Positions 15,610 through 23,427 of a DNA stretch of 64,000 nt are shown piece after piece. The translations under genes were made by a program, and so were the position numbers. The notes beneath the pieces were generated by a model. It had not been told where the DNA came from. It ran no database searches and saw nothing but the letters and a program-made list of their open reading frames with translations. This DNA is from Amycolatopsis alba DSM 44262 (GTDB taxonomy: Bacteria; Actinomycetota; Actinomycetes; Mycobacteriales; Pseudonocardiaceae): the NCBI RefSeq assembly GCF_000384215.1, contig NZ_KB913032.1, forward strand, positions 7,339,605 to 7,403,604, in the 5' to 3' direction. Numbering within the stretch: position 1 is the stretch's first letter; the number at the start of each line of letters is the position of its first letter.

Positions 15610-17640
15610 ATGATCTCGGAAGTCGAACGCCCCGCCCGCACGCGGTCACGTCTGCGGTGGCTGCTCCCCGCCCTCGTCGCGGTCGCCTGGCTGATCTTCG
15701 GCGGGTTCAGCGGCCCGTACGCGGGCAAGTTGAGCCAGGTCACGGAGAACGACAGCAGCAGTTTCCTGCCCGCGTCAGCCGAAGCGACCGAGGTCGGTGA
15801 GCTCCAGAAACAGTTCGCCAGTGCCGCCGTCATCCCGGCGATCGTCGTCGCCGAACGGCCGTCGGGCCTGACCGACGGCGACAAGCGGTTCCTCGCCGAC
15901 CGGACCTCGAACGCACGGCTGGTCCCCGCTCCGAACAGCGACGTGGGCGCGCAGGTAGTCGTCCTGCTCGACGCCAAGAGCGATCCGGGCGACGGCGTCG
16001 AGGCCCTGCGGGACGCGCTCGCCCGCGACACACCTGACGGGCTGAAAGTGCTCGTGACCGGTCCCGCCGCGCAGGTCGCCGACCTCAAGGAGGCGTTCGG
16101 CGGGATCGACGGGCTGCTGCTCCTGGTCGCGGGCGCGGTGGTGGCGCTCATCCTGATCATCGTCTACCGGAGCCCGCTGCTCCCCCTGCTCGTCCTGTTG
16201 TCGGCGGTGTTCGCGCTGGGAACGGCGAGTCTCGCGGTGTACCTGCTCGCGGATCACGACGTGCTGGCGTTGAACGGGCAGAGTCAGGGAATCCTGTTCA
16301 TCCTCGTCTTCGGCGCCGCGACCGACTACGCGCTCCTGATGATCTCCCGCTACCGCGAAGAACTCCGGACGACCGACGACGCCCGCTCGGCGCTCCGGAC
16401 GGCCTGGCGCTCGACCATCGAACCGATCGCGGCATCGGCCGGAACCGTGATCCTCGGTGTCCTCTGCCTGCTGTTCAGCGATCTGAACTCCAACAAGGGG
16501 CTCGGCCCGGTCGCCGCCATCGGCATCGGCGCCGCCTTCCTGACGACCGTCACGTTCCTGCCCGCCGTCCTGGCCTTGTGCGGCCGCAACGCTTTCTGGC
16601 CCTTCCGCCCGGCGGTGGCCCCGCCGAAGGAAGAGACCGGCGGGCTCTGGGGCCGCGTCGCGGGCTGGATCTCCCGTGCGCCGCGCACGGTCTGGATCGT
16701 CACGACCGTCGTCCTGCTCGCGGGCGGCGCGTTCCTCCCGCAGCTCAAGGCTTCCGGCACCGCACAGTCCGATGTCTTCCTCACGCCGGTCGATTCCGTG
16801 GCAGGCCAGGAAGTCCTTTCCCGCTACTTCCCCGGCGGCTCCGGCTCGCCGACGGTGATCCTCACTCCCGCCGGTCAGGCACAGGCGGTCGCCGCGCTGG
16901 CGCGAGTCCCCGGCGTCTCGGACGTCCGCCAAAGCGCCGAAGCGGGCGGGCTCGCGAAGATCGACGCGGTACTCGCCGATCCCCCGGACTCCGACGCGGC
17001 CGTCGCGACGGTCCAGCGGATCCGCGAAGCCGTGCATCCCGTCGACGGGACCAAGGTCGGCGGGCCGACGGCGACCCTGCTCGACACCAGGGAGACGTCC
17101 GAACACGACCGGATGCTGATCATCCCGATCGTGCTGGTGGTGATCTTCCTCGTGCTCGCCCTGCTGCTGCGCTCACTGCTCGCGCCGTTGTTGCTGATCG
17201 GCACGGTGGTGCTGTCCTTCGCCGCGACGATGGGTGTCTCGGCGCTGGTGTTCAACCACGTCTTCGACTTCCCCGGCGCCGATCCGGTCGTCCCGCTGTT
17301 CGGCTTCGTCTTCCTCGTGGCGCTGGGGATCGACTACAACATCTTCCTGATGACACGGGTCCGCGAAGAGGCGGGCAGGATCGGCACACGGGACGGGACA
17401 CTGCGCGGGCTGCGCGTCACCGGCGGCGTGATCACGTCCGCGGGAGTCGTACTCGCCGCGACCTTCGCCGCCCTTGCCGTCCTGCCCATCCTCTTCCTGG
17501 CCCAGCTCGCGTTCATCGTCGCGTTCGGCGTCCTGCTCGATACGCTGCTGGTGCGGTCGCTGCTGGTACCGGCGCTCTCGGTGGACGTCGGACGGAAGAT
17601 CTGGTGGCCGTCGAAGCTGGCGAAGTCCGACCTGGGGTGA
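15610..17640 (+). CDS. MMPL/RND-superfamily membrane transporter
   Basis: 676 residues, the usual length of actinobacterial MMPL proteins. Two homologous halves each hold one N-terminal helix, a large extracytoplasmic loop and five clustered helices. The second helix cluster of each half carries the proton-relay Asp-Tyr pair: FGAATDYALLMISRYREE in the first half and FLVALGIDYNIFLMTRVREE in the second. These proteins export lipids or lipophilic compounds by proton antiport. Expression is probably held down by the divergent MarR. Confidence 0.92.
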   Translation: MISEVERPARTRSRLRWLLPALVAVAWLIFGGFSGPYAGKLSQVTENDSSSFLPASAEATEVGELQKQFASAAVIPAIVVAERPSGLTDGDKRFLADRTSNARLVPAPNSDVGAQVVVLLDAKSDPGDGVEALRDALARDTPDGLKVLVTGPAAQVADLKEAFGGIDGLLLLVAGAVVALILIIVYRSPLLPLLVLLSAVFALGTASLAVYLLADHDVLALNGQSQGILFILVFGAATDYALLMISRYREELRTTDDARSALRTAWRSTIEPIAASAGTVILGVLCLLFSDLNSNKGLGPVAAIGIGAAFLTTVTFLPAVLALCGRNAFWPFRPAVAPPKEETGGLWGRVAGWISRAPRTVWIVTTVVLLAGGAFLPQLKASGTAQSDVFLTPVDSVAGQEVLSRYFPGGSGSPTVILTPAGQAQAVAALARVPGVSDVRQSAEAGGLAKIDAVLADPPDSDAAVATVQRIREAVHPVDGTKVGGPTATLLDTRETSEHDRMLIIPIVLVVIFLVLALLLRSLLAPLLLIGTVVLSFAATMGVSALVFNHVFDFPGADPVVPLFGFVFLVALGIDYNIFLMTRVREEAGRIGTRDGTLRGLRVTGGVITSAGVVLAATFAALAVLPILFLAQLAFIVAFGVLLDTLLVRSLLVPALSVDVGRKIWWPSKLAKSDLG

Positions 17641-17676
17641 ACGCGGCCGGCACTGATCCGCCCGTAGCCTGGTGAC

Positions 17677-17898
17677 ATGAGCGATGACCAGGACGCCATC
17701 GACGAGCGGATCCAGGACGCCGGGGAACGCGGCGACCTGGCCGAACTCCGGCGGCTGGCCGACGGCGGCAGCAGTGACGCGGCGGACCAGCTGATCGAAA
17801 CGGCGACCGAGCTGGGTGCGCTGGACGAGCTGCGACGGCTGGCCGAAAGCGGTAACCAGGACGCCGCGGATCAGCTGGCGGAGCTCACCGAGGAGTAG
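17677..17898 (+). CDS. Small acidic protein made of two internal repeats
   Basis: 73 residues, acidic, no Cys, no membrane segment. Two units of about 24 residues align: GDLAELRRLADGGSSDAADQ and GALDELRRLAESGNQDAADQ. Both are predicted helix-turn-helix like short Sel1/TPR-type repeats. It begins 36 bases after the MMPL stop and may share its transcript. It ends before the composite hairpin at 17991-18081. Function unknown; a small protein-binding scaffold is the plain guess. Confidence 0.6.
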   Translation: MSDDQDAIDERIQDAGERGDLAELRRLADGGSSDAADQLIETATELGALDELRRLAESGNQDAADQLAELTEE

Positions 17899-17990
17899 CT
17901 CCCCGCATCGCCGGGATCAGCACGGGAAGAGCGGCCACCAGCGCGAGGCCTCGCACGGCACCCGCGACGGGGTAGGGACGGTTAGAGCCT

Positions 17991-18081
17991 AGGGTGTCTT
18001 AGGTACCTACTGCGGTGCGCAGACGTTGTGAAAGCCACTTTCGCAACCTTCAACGTTGCGAAAGTGGCTTTCACAACGTCT
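17991..18081. repeat. Composite intergenic repeat: flank motif plus 27-base hairpin
   Basis: The flank AGGGTGTCTTAGGT (from 17991) is repeated at 45668. The hairpin arms 18021-18047 and 18055-18081 pair perfectly over 27 bases around the loop CTTCAAC. It lies between convergent genes (the 73-residue protein and TetR). No gene is seen in 17899-18151. Confidence 0.75.
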
Positions 18082-18151
18082 GCGGGGGCGGGGAAAGCGG
18101 CGGTGGGACCGCAAGCCCAACACACGCTTGAGCCCGGCGGAGACCGCGGCC

Positions 18152-18787
18152 CTAATCCTGCGACGGATGCCGCAGTGAGCGGTTCGTGGTCGCGCCGAGC
18201 ACCCGCGACGCCATCCACGCCAGCGCGTCGGCCGTCCGGGCCGGGGTGTCCGACGGCTGCATGATGTGACTCAGCACCGTCCGGACCACGACGTCGATGG
18301 CGACGTCGAGATGCTCGCCGTCCAGTGGCGGCCCGTAGGCGCGGACACGGCCGCGCAGCATGATCGTCGCTTCGCTCAGGAGGCTGCCCGCCCGGACCGT
18401 CAGCAGCGGCAGCAACTCCGTGTCGGCGCCGTGCGTCGCCGACACGATGGCACGCAGCAGCAGGTTGTCGTCGGCGAGTTCGAGGACGCCGCGGACGGCG
18501 TCGTGGATCGCCTCGACGAGGTCTTCGGGGTGCCGCTCGAAGGCATCCCGGACGACCGAGAGGAACCGGGCGAGTTCGTGCGAGATCATCGCTTCGGCCA
18601 GCTGGGTCTTCGAGCCGAGTTCGTTGTAGACGGTCTGACGGCTGACGCCGACGATCTCCGCGAGTTTGCTCATCGTCACCGAGGACCAGCCGGAACGCAC
18701 GGTCAGCTCGATCGCCGACGCGACGATCGGCTGCCGGTACGGGCCACCCGTGGCCGCGGCTGAGGGTGCCTCGCTCATGATCGTCAT
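18152..18787 (-). CDS. TetR-family regulator of the alkane hydroxylase operon
   Basis: 211 residues from ATG 18787 (MTIMSEAPS); ATG 18778 is also possible. The N-terminal HTH is readable (IELTVRSGWSSVTMSKLAEIVGVSRQTVYNELGSKTQLAEAMI), followed by an all-helical ligand domain. It starts one base after the ferredoxin reductase stop, so it is the last gene of the alkB operon. AlkU/AlkX-type TetR repressors occupy this position in Rhodococcus and Dietzia and respond to fatty acids. The same role is inferred here, acting on the repeats upstream of alkB. Confidence 0.85.
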   Translation of the reverse strand: MTIMSEAPSAAATGGPYRQPIVASAIELTVRSGWSSVTMSKLAEIVGVSRQTVYNELGSKTQLAEAMISHELARFLSVVRDAFERHPEDLVEAIHDAVRGVLELADDNLLLRAIVSATHGADTELLPLLTVRAGSLLSEATIMLRGRVRAYGPPLDGEHLDVAIDVVVRTVLSHIMQPSDTPARTADALAWMASRVLGATTNRSLRHPSQD

Positions 18788-18788
18788 T

Positions 18789-19985
18789 CTAAGCAGCCGC
18801 GAACGCCAGTGCCTCGGGCCACGGAGCACGCCCGGCGATGTGACGGCGGTATTTCATGATCTCGCGCGGCCGGTCGATGGTCAGCGCGCCGACGATCCGG
18901 TCCCCGCGCCGGTACAGCGCGGTGAAACCATCGGAAGCCGGGACGGCGACCACCTCGTCCGCCCGCGGGGTGCCGACGAACTGGATCCGGTGCTCGTACC
19001 AGTCCGACCAAAAGTACGGCACCGGAGCCAGGGCACGCGCCGTTTCCGGGGCGAGCGCGTGGCGAGCGGCCGCGGCACCCTGCTCCGCGGCGTTCGTCCA
19101 GTGCTCCAGCCGCATCAGTTCGCCGTCGAACAGCGGGTTCTCGGCGTGTGCGACGTCCCCGGCGGCGTACACACCGGGCACCCCGGTCGAGAGCGTGGCA
19201 TCGCACACCACGCCACCATCGCTCTCGTGCAGCGGGATCCCGCTCCCCGCCAGCCAGCCGGTGGCCGGGGTGACGCCGATGCCGGCGACCACGAGATCCG
19301 CAGGCAGCACCTCGCCGGTCGCAAGCCGGACACCGGTCACCGCGCCACCGTCGGATTCCAGCCCGGTGACCTTTGCGGACAACCGCAGTTCCGTGCCCGC
19401 CTCCCAGTGCAGCGAAGCGCACACCGCACCGGCCTCGGCCCCCACGGATCTGGCGAGCGGGACGTCGAGCGCCTCGACGATCGTCGACGACAGCCCGCGC
19501 TTCCGGGCCGCCGCGGCGACCTCCGAGCCGATGAACCCCGCCCCGATCACGACCGTCCGCGCCCCGCTGTCGAGCGCGGCCCGGATCGCCAGGGCGTCTT
19601 CGGCTGTCCTCAGCGCGTGGACCCCGGCGATTCCGTCGCTTCCGGGCAGCCGCCGCGCGGTGGCGCCTGTCGCGATCACCAGCGCTTCGTAAGCAACGGT
19701 CTCACCCGCCACCGACACTTCGCGAGCGACGGTGTCGAGTCCGTCCGCGGGGTTGCCCAGGAGCAGTTCGACACCGAACTCGTCCCGCAGCGCGGCCTCA
19801 CCGTGGAACGGCTCGACCCGCTCGGGGCCCTCCGCGTCAAGGAACGATTTCGACAGCGGAAGCCGGTCATACGGCGGATGCTCTTCCGCGCCGATCAGCA
19901 CGATCCGTCCCCGGTACCCGTCCCGGCGCGCGGCCTCCACCGCGCGCAGTCCGGCCAGCGACGCTCCCACGACGACCAGTGCCAT
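18789..19985 (-). CDS. FAD-dependent ferredoxin/rubredoxin reductase
   Basis: 398 residues. N-terminal FAD site VVVGASLAGLRAVEAARRDG, then ATGATARRLPG, a second NAD-binding dinucleotide fold TVVIGAGFIGSEVAAAARKRG, and the FAD-closing GVYAAGDVAHAEN. The C-terminal domain has HWTNAAEQGAAAARH. This is the oxygenase-coupled NADH-dependent reductase family (RubB/BphA4-like). It would take electrons from NADH to the ferredoxin and/or the rubredoxin domain of AlkB. It sits two bases after the ferredoxin stop. Confidence 0.9.
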   Translation of the reverse strand: MALVVVGASLAGLRAVEAARRDGYRGRIVLIGAEEHPPYDRLPLSKSFLDAEGPERVEPFHGEAALRDEFGVELLLGNPADGLDTVAREVSVAGETVAYEALVIATGATARRLPGSDGIAGVHALRTAEDALAIRAALDSGARTVVIGAGFIGSEVAAAARKRGLSSTIVEALDVPLARSVGAEAGAVCASLHWEAGTELRLSAKVTGLESDGGAVTGVRLATGEVLPADLVVAGIGVTPATGWLAGSGIPLHESDGGVVCDATLSTGVPGVYAAGDVAHAENPLFDGELMRLEHWTNAAEQGAAAARHALAPETARALAPVPYFWSDWYEHRIQFVGTPRADEVVAVPASDGFTALYRRGDRIVGALTIDRPREIMKYRRHIAGRAPWPEALAFAAA

Positions 19986-19987
19986 GA

Positions 19988-20182
19988 TCAGTCCCGCAGT
20001 TTCAGGGCGAGGACAGGGCAGGCGTCGACGGCCGCCGACAGGTCCTGACGAAACTCCTCGCCGGGCCGCTCGTCGAGCACCACGACCGTGCCGTCGTCAC
20101 CCACCTCGAAGAAGTCGGGCGCCATCGCCTCGCACATGCCCAGCCCGTCGCATTTCGCGCGGTCCGCTTCGATCTTCATCAT
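19988..20182 (-). CDS. [3Fe-4S]-type ferredoxin
   Basis: 64 residues from ATG 20182, overlapping the alkB stop (ATGA). The spacing CDGLGMC...CP (two Cys six apart, then Cys-Pro near the C-terminus) leaves three cluster Cys, with Gly or Leu where a fourth would be. This is the small P450-type 3Fe-4S ferredoxin pattern. Finding it behind an AlkB that already carries rubredoxin is unusual. It could shuttle electrons from the reductase encoded next. Confidence 0.88.
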   Translation of the reverse strand: MMKIEADRAKCDGLGMCEAMAPDFFEVGDDGTVVVLDERPGEEFRQDLSAAVDACPVLALKLRD

Positions 20183-21579
20183 GCTCCGACCCTTCCCGGT
20201 GCCACGAAATCGACCTTCTCCCGCACCCCGCAGTCCGGGCAGCACCAGGAATCCGGAATGGACGACCAGGGCGTTCCGGATGGGAAACCTTCCCGCGGGT
20301 CGCCGAGTTTCTCGTCGTAGACGTAGCCGCAGCCAGGGCACATCCCGCCTTCGGTCGCGTCGCCGCGCGTGTCGTCGACGGCCGTGGACGACACGGTGAC
20401 ACGGGTTCCGTAGCGCGCCAGGATCTTGCCCCGCTTCGACGGCTGGATGTTGGCGCGGGAGAGGTCACCGTCGAAGTGCGCGAGCACTCGCGGGTCCATC
20501 ACGCGGCGCCAGACCGGCGGGAACAGCGCCAGCACGATCATCCCGGCGTACCCCGTCGGCAGGACCGGCGACTCCGCGAAATCGCGCAGTGTCTGGTAGC
20601 GGCGGGTCGGGTTGGCGTGGTGATCACTGTGCCGTTGCAGGTGATAGAGCAGGACGTTGGTGGCGATGTTGTTGGAATTCCAGCTGTGGCTGGGATCCAC
20701 CCGTTCGTAGCGCCGCCGCTCCGGCGTGCCGACCTTCTGCCGCCGCATGCCGTAGTGCTCCATGTAGTTCACGACCTCCAGCAGCGAGAAGCCGATCACG
20801 GCCTGGATCACCAGGTACGGCAGGATCCCAGGGCCCAGCCACACGGTCATCGCCGTCCACAGCACCGCCGACATCAGCCAGGCGTTGAGCACGTCGTTGC
20901 CGATCCGGAACGGATGCCGGTCGCGCCGCGCGTACCGCTTGCGTTCCAGGCCCCACGCCGATTTCAGCGAACCGAACACGGTGCGCGGCCAGAACCGGTA
21001 GAAGCTCTCCCCCACCCGGCTGCTGGCCGGATCCTCCGGGGTCGCCACCCGGACGTGGTGGCCCCGGTTGTGCTCGATGTAGAAGTGACCGTAGAAACTC
21101 TGCGCCAGCGCGATCTTCGACAGCCAGCGCTCGTGACTTTCTTTCTTGTGCCCGAGTTCGTGCGCGGTGTTGATCCCGATGCCGCCGATGCAGCCGATCG
21201 AGATCGCCAGCCCGATCTTGTCCACAACGGACAGATCGCCGCGCGAGATCAGCCAGAACGCGGCCACGAAACCCGCGTACTGGATGGGCAGGAACGCGAA
21301 GGTGATCCAGCGGTAGTAGCGATCCTTCTCCAGCCGTTCGATGACGTCGTCCGGCGGGTTGTCCCGGTCCAGCCCGGCGACCAGGTCGATCAGCGGTACG
21401 ACCACGAGGATCACGATCGGCCCGATCCAGAACCACACACCCCATCCGGTGGCCGCGTGCAGCCCGATGGCCAGGAACGCGAGCGAGGGCACCACCAGGC
21501 CGATCAGCCACAGGTATCGCTTGCGGTCGGTCCACCGCTCGGTCGAGCCCGCCGGGATCGTGCCCGTCATCTCGCTCAT
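20179..21579 (-). CDS. alkB: Alkane 1-monooxygenase fused to rubredoxin (AlkB-Rd)
   Basis: 466 residues. The integral-membrane diiron hydroxylase part (about 1-400) has six hydrophobic helices and the His boxes NTAHELGHK, EHNRGHH and LQRHSDHHA, plus NYMEHYG. A linker leads to a rubredoxin domain (about 413-456) with CPGC...CPDC iron ligands and GTPWSSIPDSW. It hydroxylates medium- to long-chain n-alkanes at the terminal carbon, with electrons supplied through its own rubredoxin. Fused forms are known in actinobacteria such as Prauserella and Dietzia. A strong GGAGGAGG site precedes ATG 21579. First gene of a four-gene operon. Confidence 0.95.
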   Translation of the reverse strand: MSEMTGTIPAGSTERWTDRKRYLWLIGLVVPSLAFLAIGLHAATGWGVWFWIGPIVILVVVPLIDLVAGLDRDNPPDDVIERLEKDRYYRWITFAFLPIQYAGFVAAFWLISRGDLSVVDKIGLAISIGCIGGIGINTAHELGHKKESHERWLSKIALAQSFYGHFYIEHNRGHHVRVATPEDPASSRVGESFYRFWPRTVFGSLKSAWGLERKRYARRDRHPFRIGNDVLNAWLMSAVLWTAMTVWLGPGILPYLVIQAVIGFSLLEVVNYMEHYGMRRQKVGTPERRRYERVDPSHSWNSNNIATNVLLYHLQRHSDHHANPTRRYQTLRDFAESPVLPTGYAGMIVLALFPPVWRRVMDPRVLAHFDGDLSRANIQPSKRGKILARYGTRVTVSSTAVDDTRGDATEGGMCPGCGYVYDEKLGDPREGFPSGTPWSSIPDSWCCPDCGVREKVDFVAPGRVGA

Positions 21580-21599
21580 CGCACCCTCCTCCGTTGGCT

Positions 21600-21661
21600 G
21601 GGTTTACAAAACTGTAGGCGATGTACACCCGGTTCGACAAGTGGACACCATTTGTAAACCC
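21600..21661. promoter_or_regulatory. 11-base inverted repeats in the alkB promoter region
   Basis: GGGTTTACAAA (21600-21610) is exactly inverted as TTTGTAAACCC (21651-21661), 40 bases apart. A smaller repeat TACA-AAAC-TGTA (21605-21616) overlaps the first arm. A further GTAAG-GAAA-CTTAC lies at 21705-21718, before the divergent gene. Likely binding sites for the operon's TetR protein. Confidence 0.55.
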
Positions 21662-21770
21662 GCCGTTGCTTCATTTCGTGAGAAGTTGGCGATATCTTGT
21701 ATTTGTAAGGAAACTTACTTAACTTGTGACGACACGCCGCGATCCACTTCGTCCGCACGAAGGAGTGCGC

Positions 21771-22781
21771 ATGCCCCGATCACCTCGCCGGATCCGCCCC
21801 GCCGCCGTGGCCACCGTCGCCGCGGCCCTGCTGGTCCTGCCCGCCACGACCGCCACCGCGAGCACCGCGGCGTCCAGCTCCTGGCCAGGCGGTTCAGCCG
21901 TGTCGAACGCCGACGATTCGGACGTTCTGGGCGGCAACATGAGCGGTCTGTCCTTCCAAGGCGCCGACGTCCTGTGGGCGGTGAAGAACGGGCCCGGCAC
22001 GCTGTACCGCCTCGTGCGCAACGGTACGAAGTGGAAGCCGGACACCGCCAACGGCTGGTCGTCCGGCAAGGCGCTGCGCTACCGCAGCGGCAAGGGCGAC
22101 CCCGACGCCGAAGCCGTCGTCGCCACCCCGGACGGCGTGGTCGCGGCCACCGAACGCGACGGCGACAACGACAAGAAGAGCGCGCTCAAGGTGCTCCGCT
22201 ACGACGTCTCCGGCTCGGCCAAGACCCTCACCGCCAAGGCCGAATGGGATCTGACCGCGGACCTGCCGAAGGTCTCGGCCAACGACGGGCTCGAAGCCGT
22301 CTCGTGGATCCCGGACAGCGCCCTCACCGCGAAGGGCTTCGTGGACGAGCGCACGAAAGCGGCGTACAACCCGGCCACCTATCCCGGCCACGGCACCGGT
22401 CTCTATCTCGTCGGACTCGAGAGCAACGGGATGATCTACGCCTACGCGCTCGACCAGGCGGGCGGGAAGTACACCCGTGTCGCGAGTTTCGCGAGCGGAC
22501 TCGACTCGATCATGGAGCTCGAGTACGAGGCTTCGTCCGGCAAGCTGTGGGCGGTCTGCGACGACAACTGCGACGGCAACCTGACGACGCTCGCCGTCGG
22601 CGCGCAGGGCAAGTTCGCCGTGACCGCCACCTACAACCGGCCGAGCGCGATGAAGAACTACAACAACGAAGGTTTCGCCATCTCCCCCACCTGCGCCTCC
22701 GGGAGCAAGCAAGTGGTCTGGGCCGACGACGGGAACGAAGGCGGCCACGCACTGCGGGCCGGCACCCTTTCCTGCGGCTGA
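21771..22781 (+). CDS. Secreted beta-propeller-like protein of unknown function
   Basis: 336 residues from ATG 21771, which has GAAGGAG upstream; the ATG at 21726 lacks one. A clear signal peptide (PRSPRRIRPAAVATVAAALLVLPATTATA) is followed by a beta-rich domain with short repeated motifs: LSFQGADVLWAVKNGPGTLYRL, EAVVATPDGVVAATERDG, IMELEYEASSGKLWAVCDDNCDG, FAISPTCASGSKQVVWADDG. These resemble esterase-like phytase/SMP-30 type propellers. Conserved Asp and Glu residues could bind calcium. Function unknown. It is divergent from alkB, but nothing shows a link to alkane metabolism. Confidence 0.75.
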   Translation: MPRSPRRIRPAAVATVAAALLVLPATTATASTAASSSWPGGSAVSNADDSDVLGGNMSGLSFQGADVLWAVKNGPGTLYRLVRNGTKWKPDTANGWSSGKALRYRSGKGDPDAEAVVATPDGVVAATERDGDNDKKSALKVLRYDVSGSAKTLTAKAEWDLTADLPKVSANDGLEAVSWIPDSALTAKGFVDERTKAAYNPATYPGHGTGLYLVGLESNGMIYAYALDQAGGKYTRVASFASGLDSIMELEYEASSGKLWAVCDDNCDGNLTTLAVGAQGKFAVTATYNRPSAMKNYNNEGFAISPTCASGSKQVVWADDGNEGGHALRAGTLSCG

Positions 22782-22872
22782 GCACCCGTTCCGGCGCGGA
22801 TCCACGGGGTCCGCGCCGGAAACTCCGGGCGGTAGGCTCGCAGATCGTCACCAGCAACGACCCGGAGGACCT

Positions 22873-23328
22873 GTGACCAGCGAAGACCTGCGCGAACGCC
22901 GCCACAAGATCATCGAAGAGCACATGGACACGGAGGTGACCCAGGAATTCGACCGCACGCTGGGCACCTTCAACGGCCATCCGCACTACGAGATCATGGC
23001 GACGGGGCAGATCTTCGACGGCGACGAAGAGGTCATGGGGTACTACCGCATGACCCGCACGGCCTTCCCGGACCAGCGGCACGACAACGTCCGCTACCAC
23101 TTCGCCGACGAGTCGGTCATCGTCGAATTCGACCTGCTCGGCACCAATCTCGGCGAGTTCTACGGCCGTCCGCCCACCGGCAAGGCGTTCCGCGTGCCGA
23201 TCATCGCGGTGTTCTTCTTCGACGGGGACAGGATCACCAACGAACGCGTCTACTTCGACGCCGCCAGCCTGATCACCCAGGCCGGGCACGCCGAGCTGCT
23301 GACTCTTCTGGCGTCGGGCGACGTCTGA
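22873..23328 (+). CDS. SnoaL-like / NTF2-fold protein
   Basis: 151 residues from GTG 22873, with GGAGGACCT before it. Helical N-terminus (LRERRHKIIEEHMDT) then a cone-shaped alpha+beta barrel: YYRMTRTAFPDQRHDNVRYHFADESVIVEFDLLGTNLGEF, then VPIIAVFFFDGDRITNERVYFD. This is the ester cyclase/SnoaL_2 pattern. Members may be polyketide cyclases, but most stand-alone copies have no known reaction. The gene is isolated, with no polyketide genes nearby, so a cyclase role is not supported. Confidence 0.75.
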   Translation: MTSEDLRERRHKIIEEHMDTEVTQEFDRTLGTFNGHPHYEIMATGQIFDGDEEVMGYYRMTRTAFPDQRHDNVRYHFADESVIVEFDLLGTNLGEFYGRPPTGKAFRVPIIAVFFFDGDRITNERVYFDAASLITQAGHAELLTLLASGDV

Positions 23329-23427
23329 ACCAACGGCCGGTGATCATCGGCCGATCGGCCGATGTGGACGGACGGGACGCGCGGCGAGGCTGGCGAAGTC
23401 CCGCCGCCGAGCCTTGGAGAACCGCCC

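Noticed and set aside
22873..23328. SnoaL-like gene as a sign of a polyketide cluster
   Set aside because: No polyketide synthase, carrier protein or tailoring genes are nearby.
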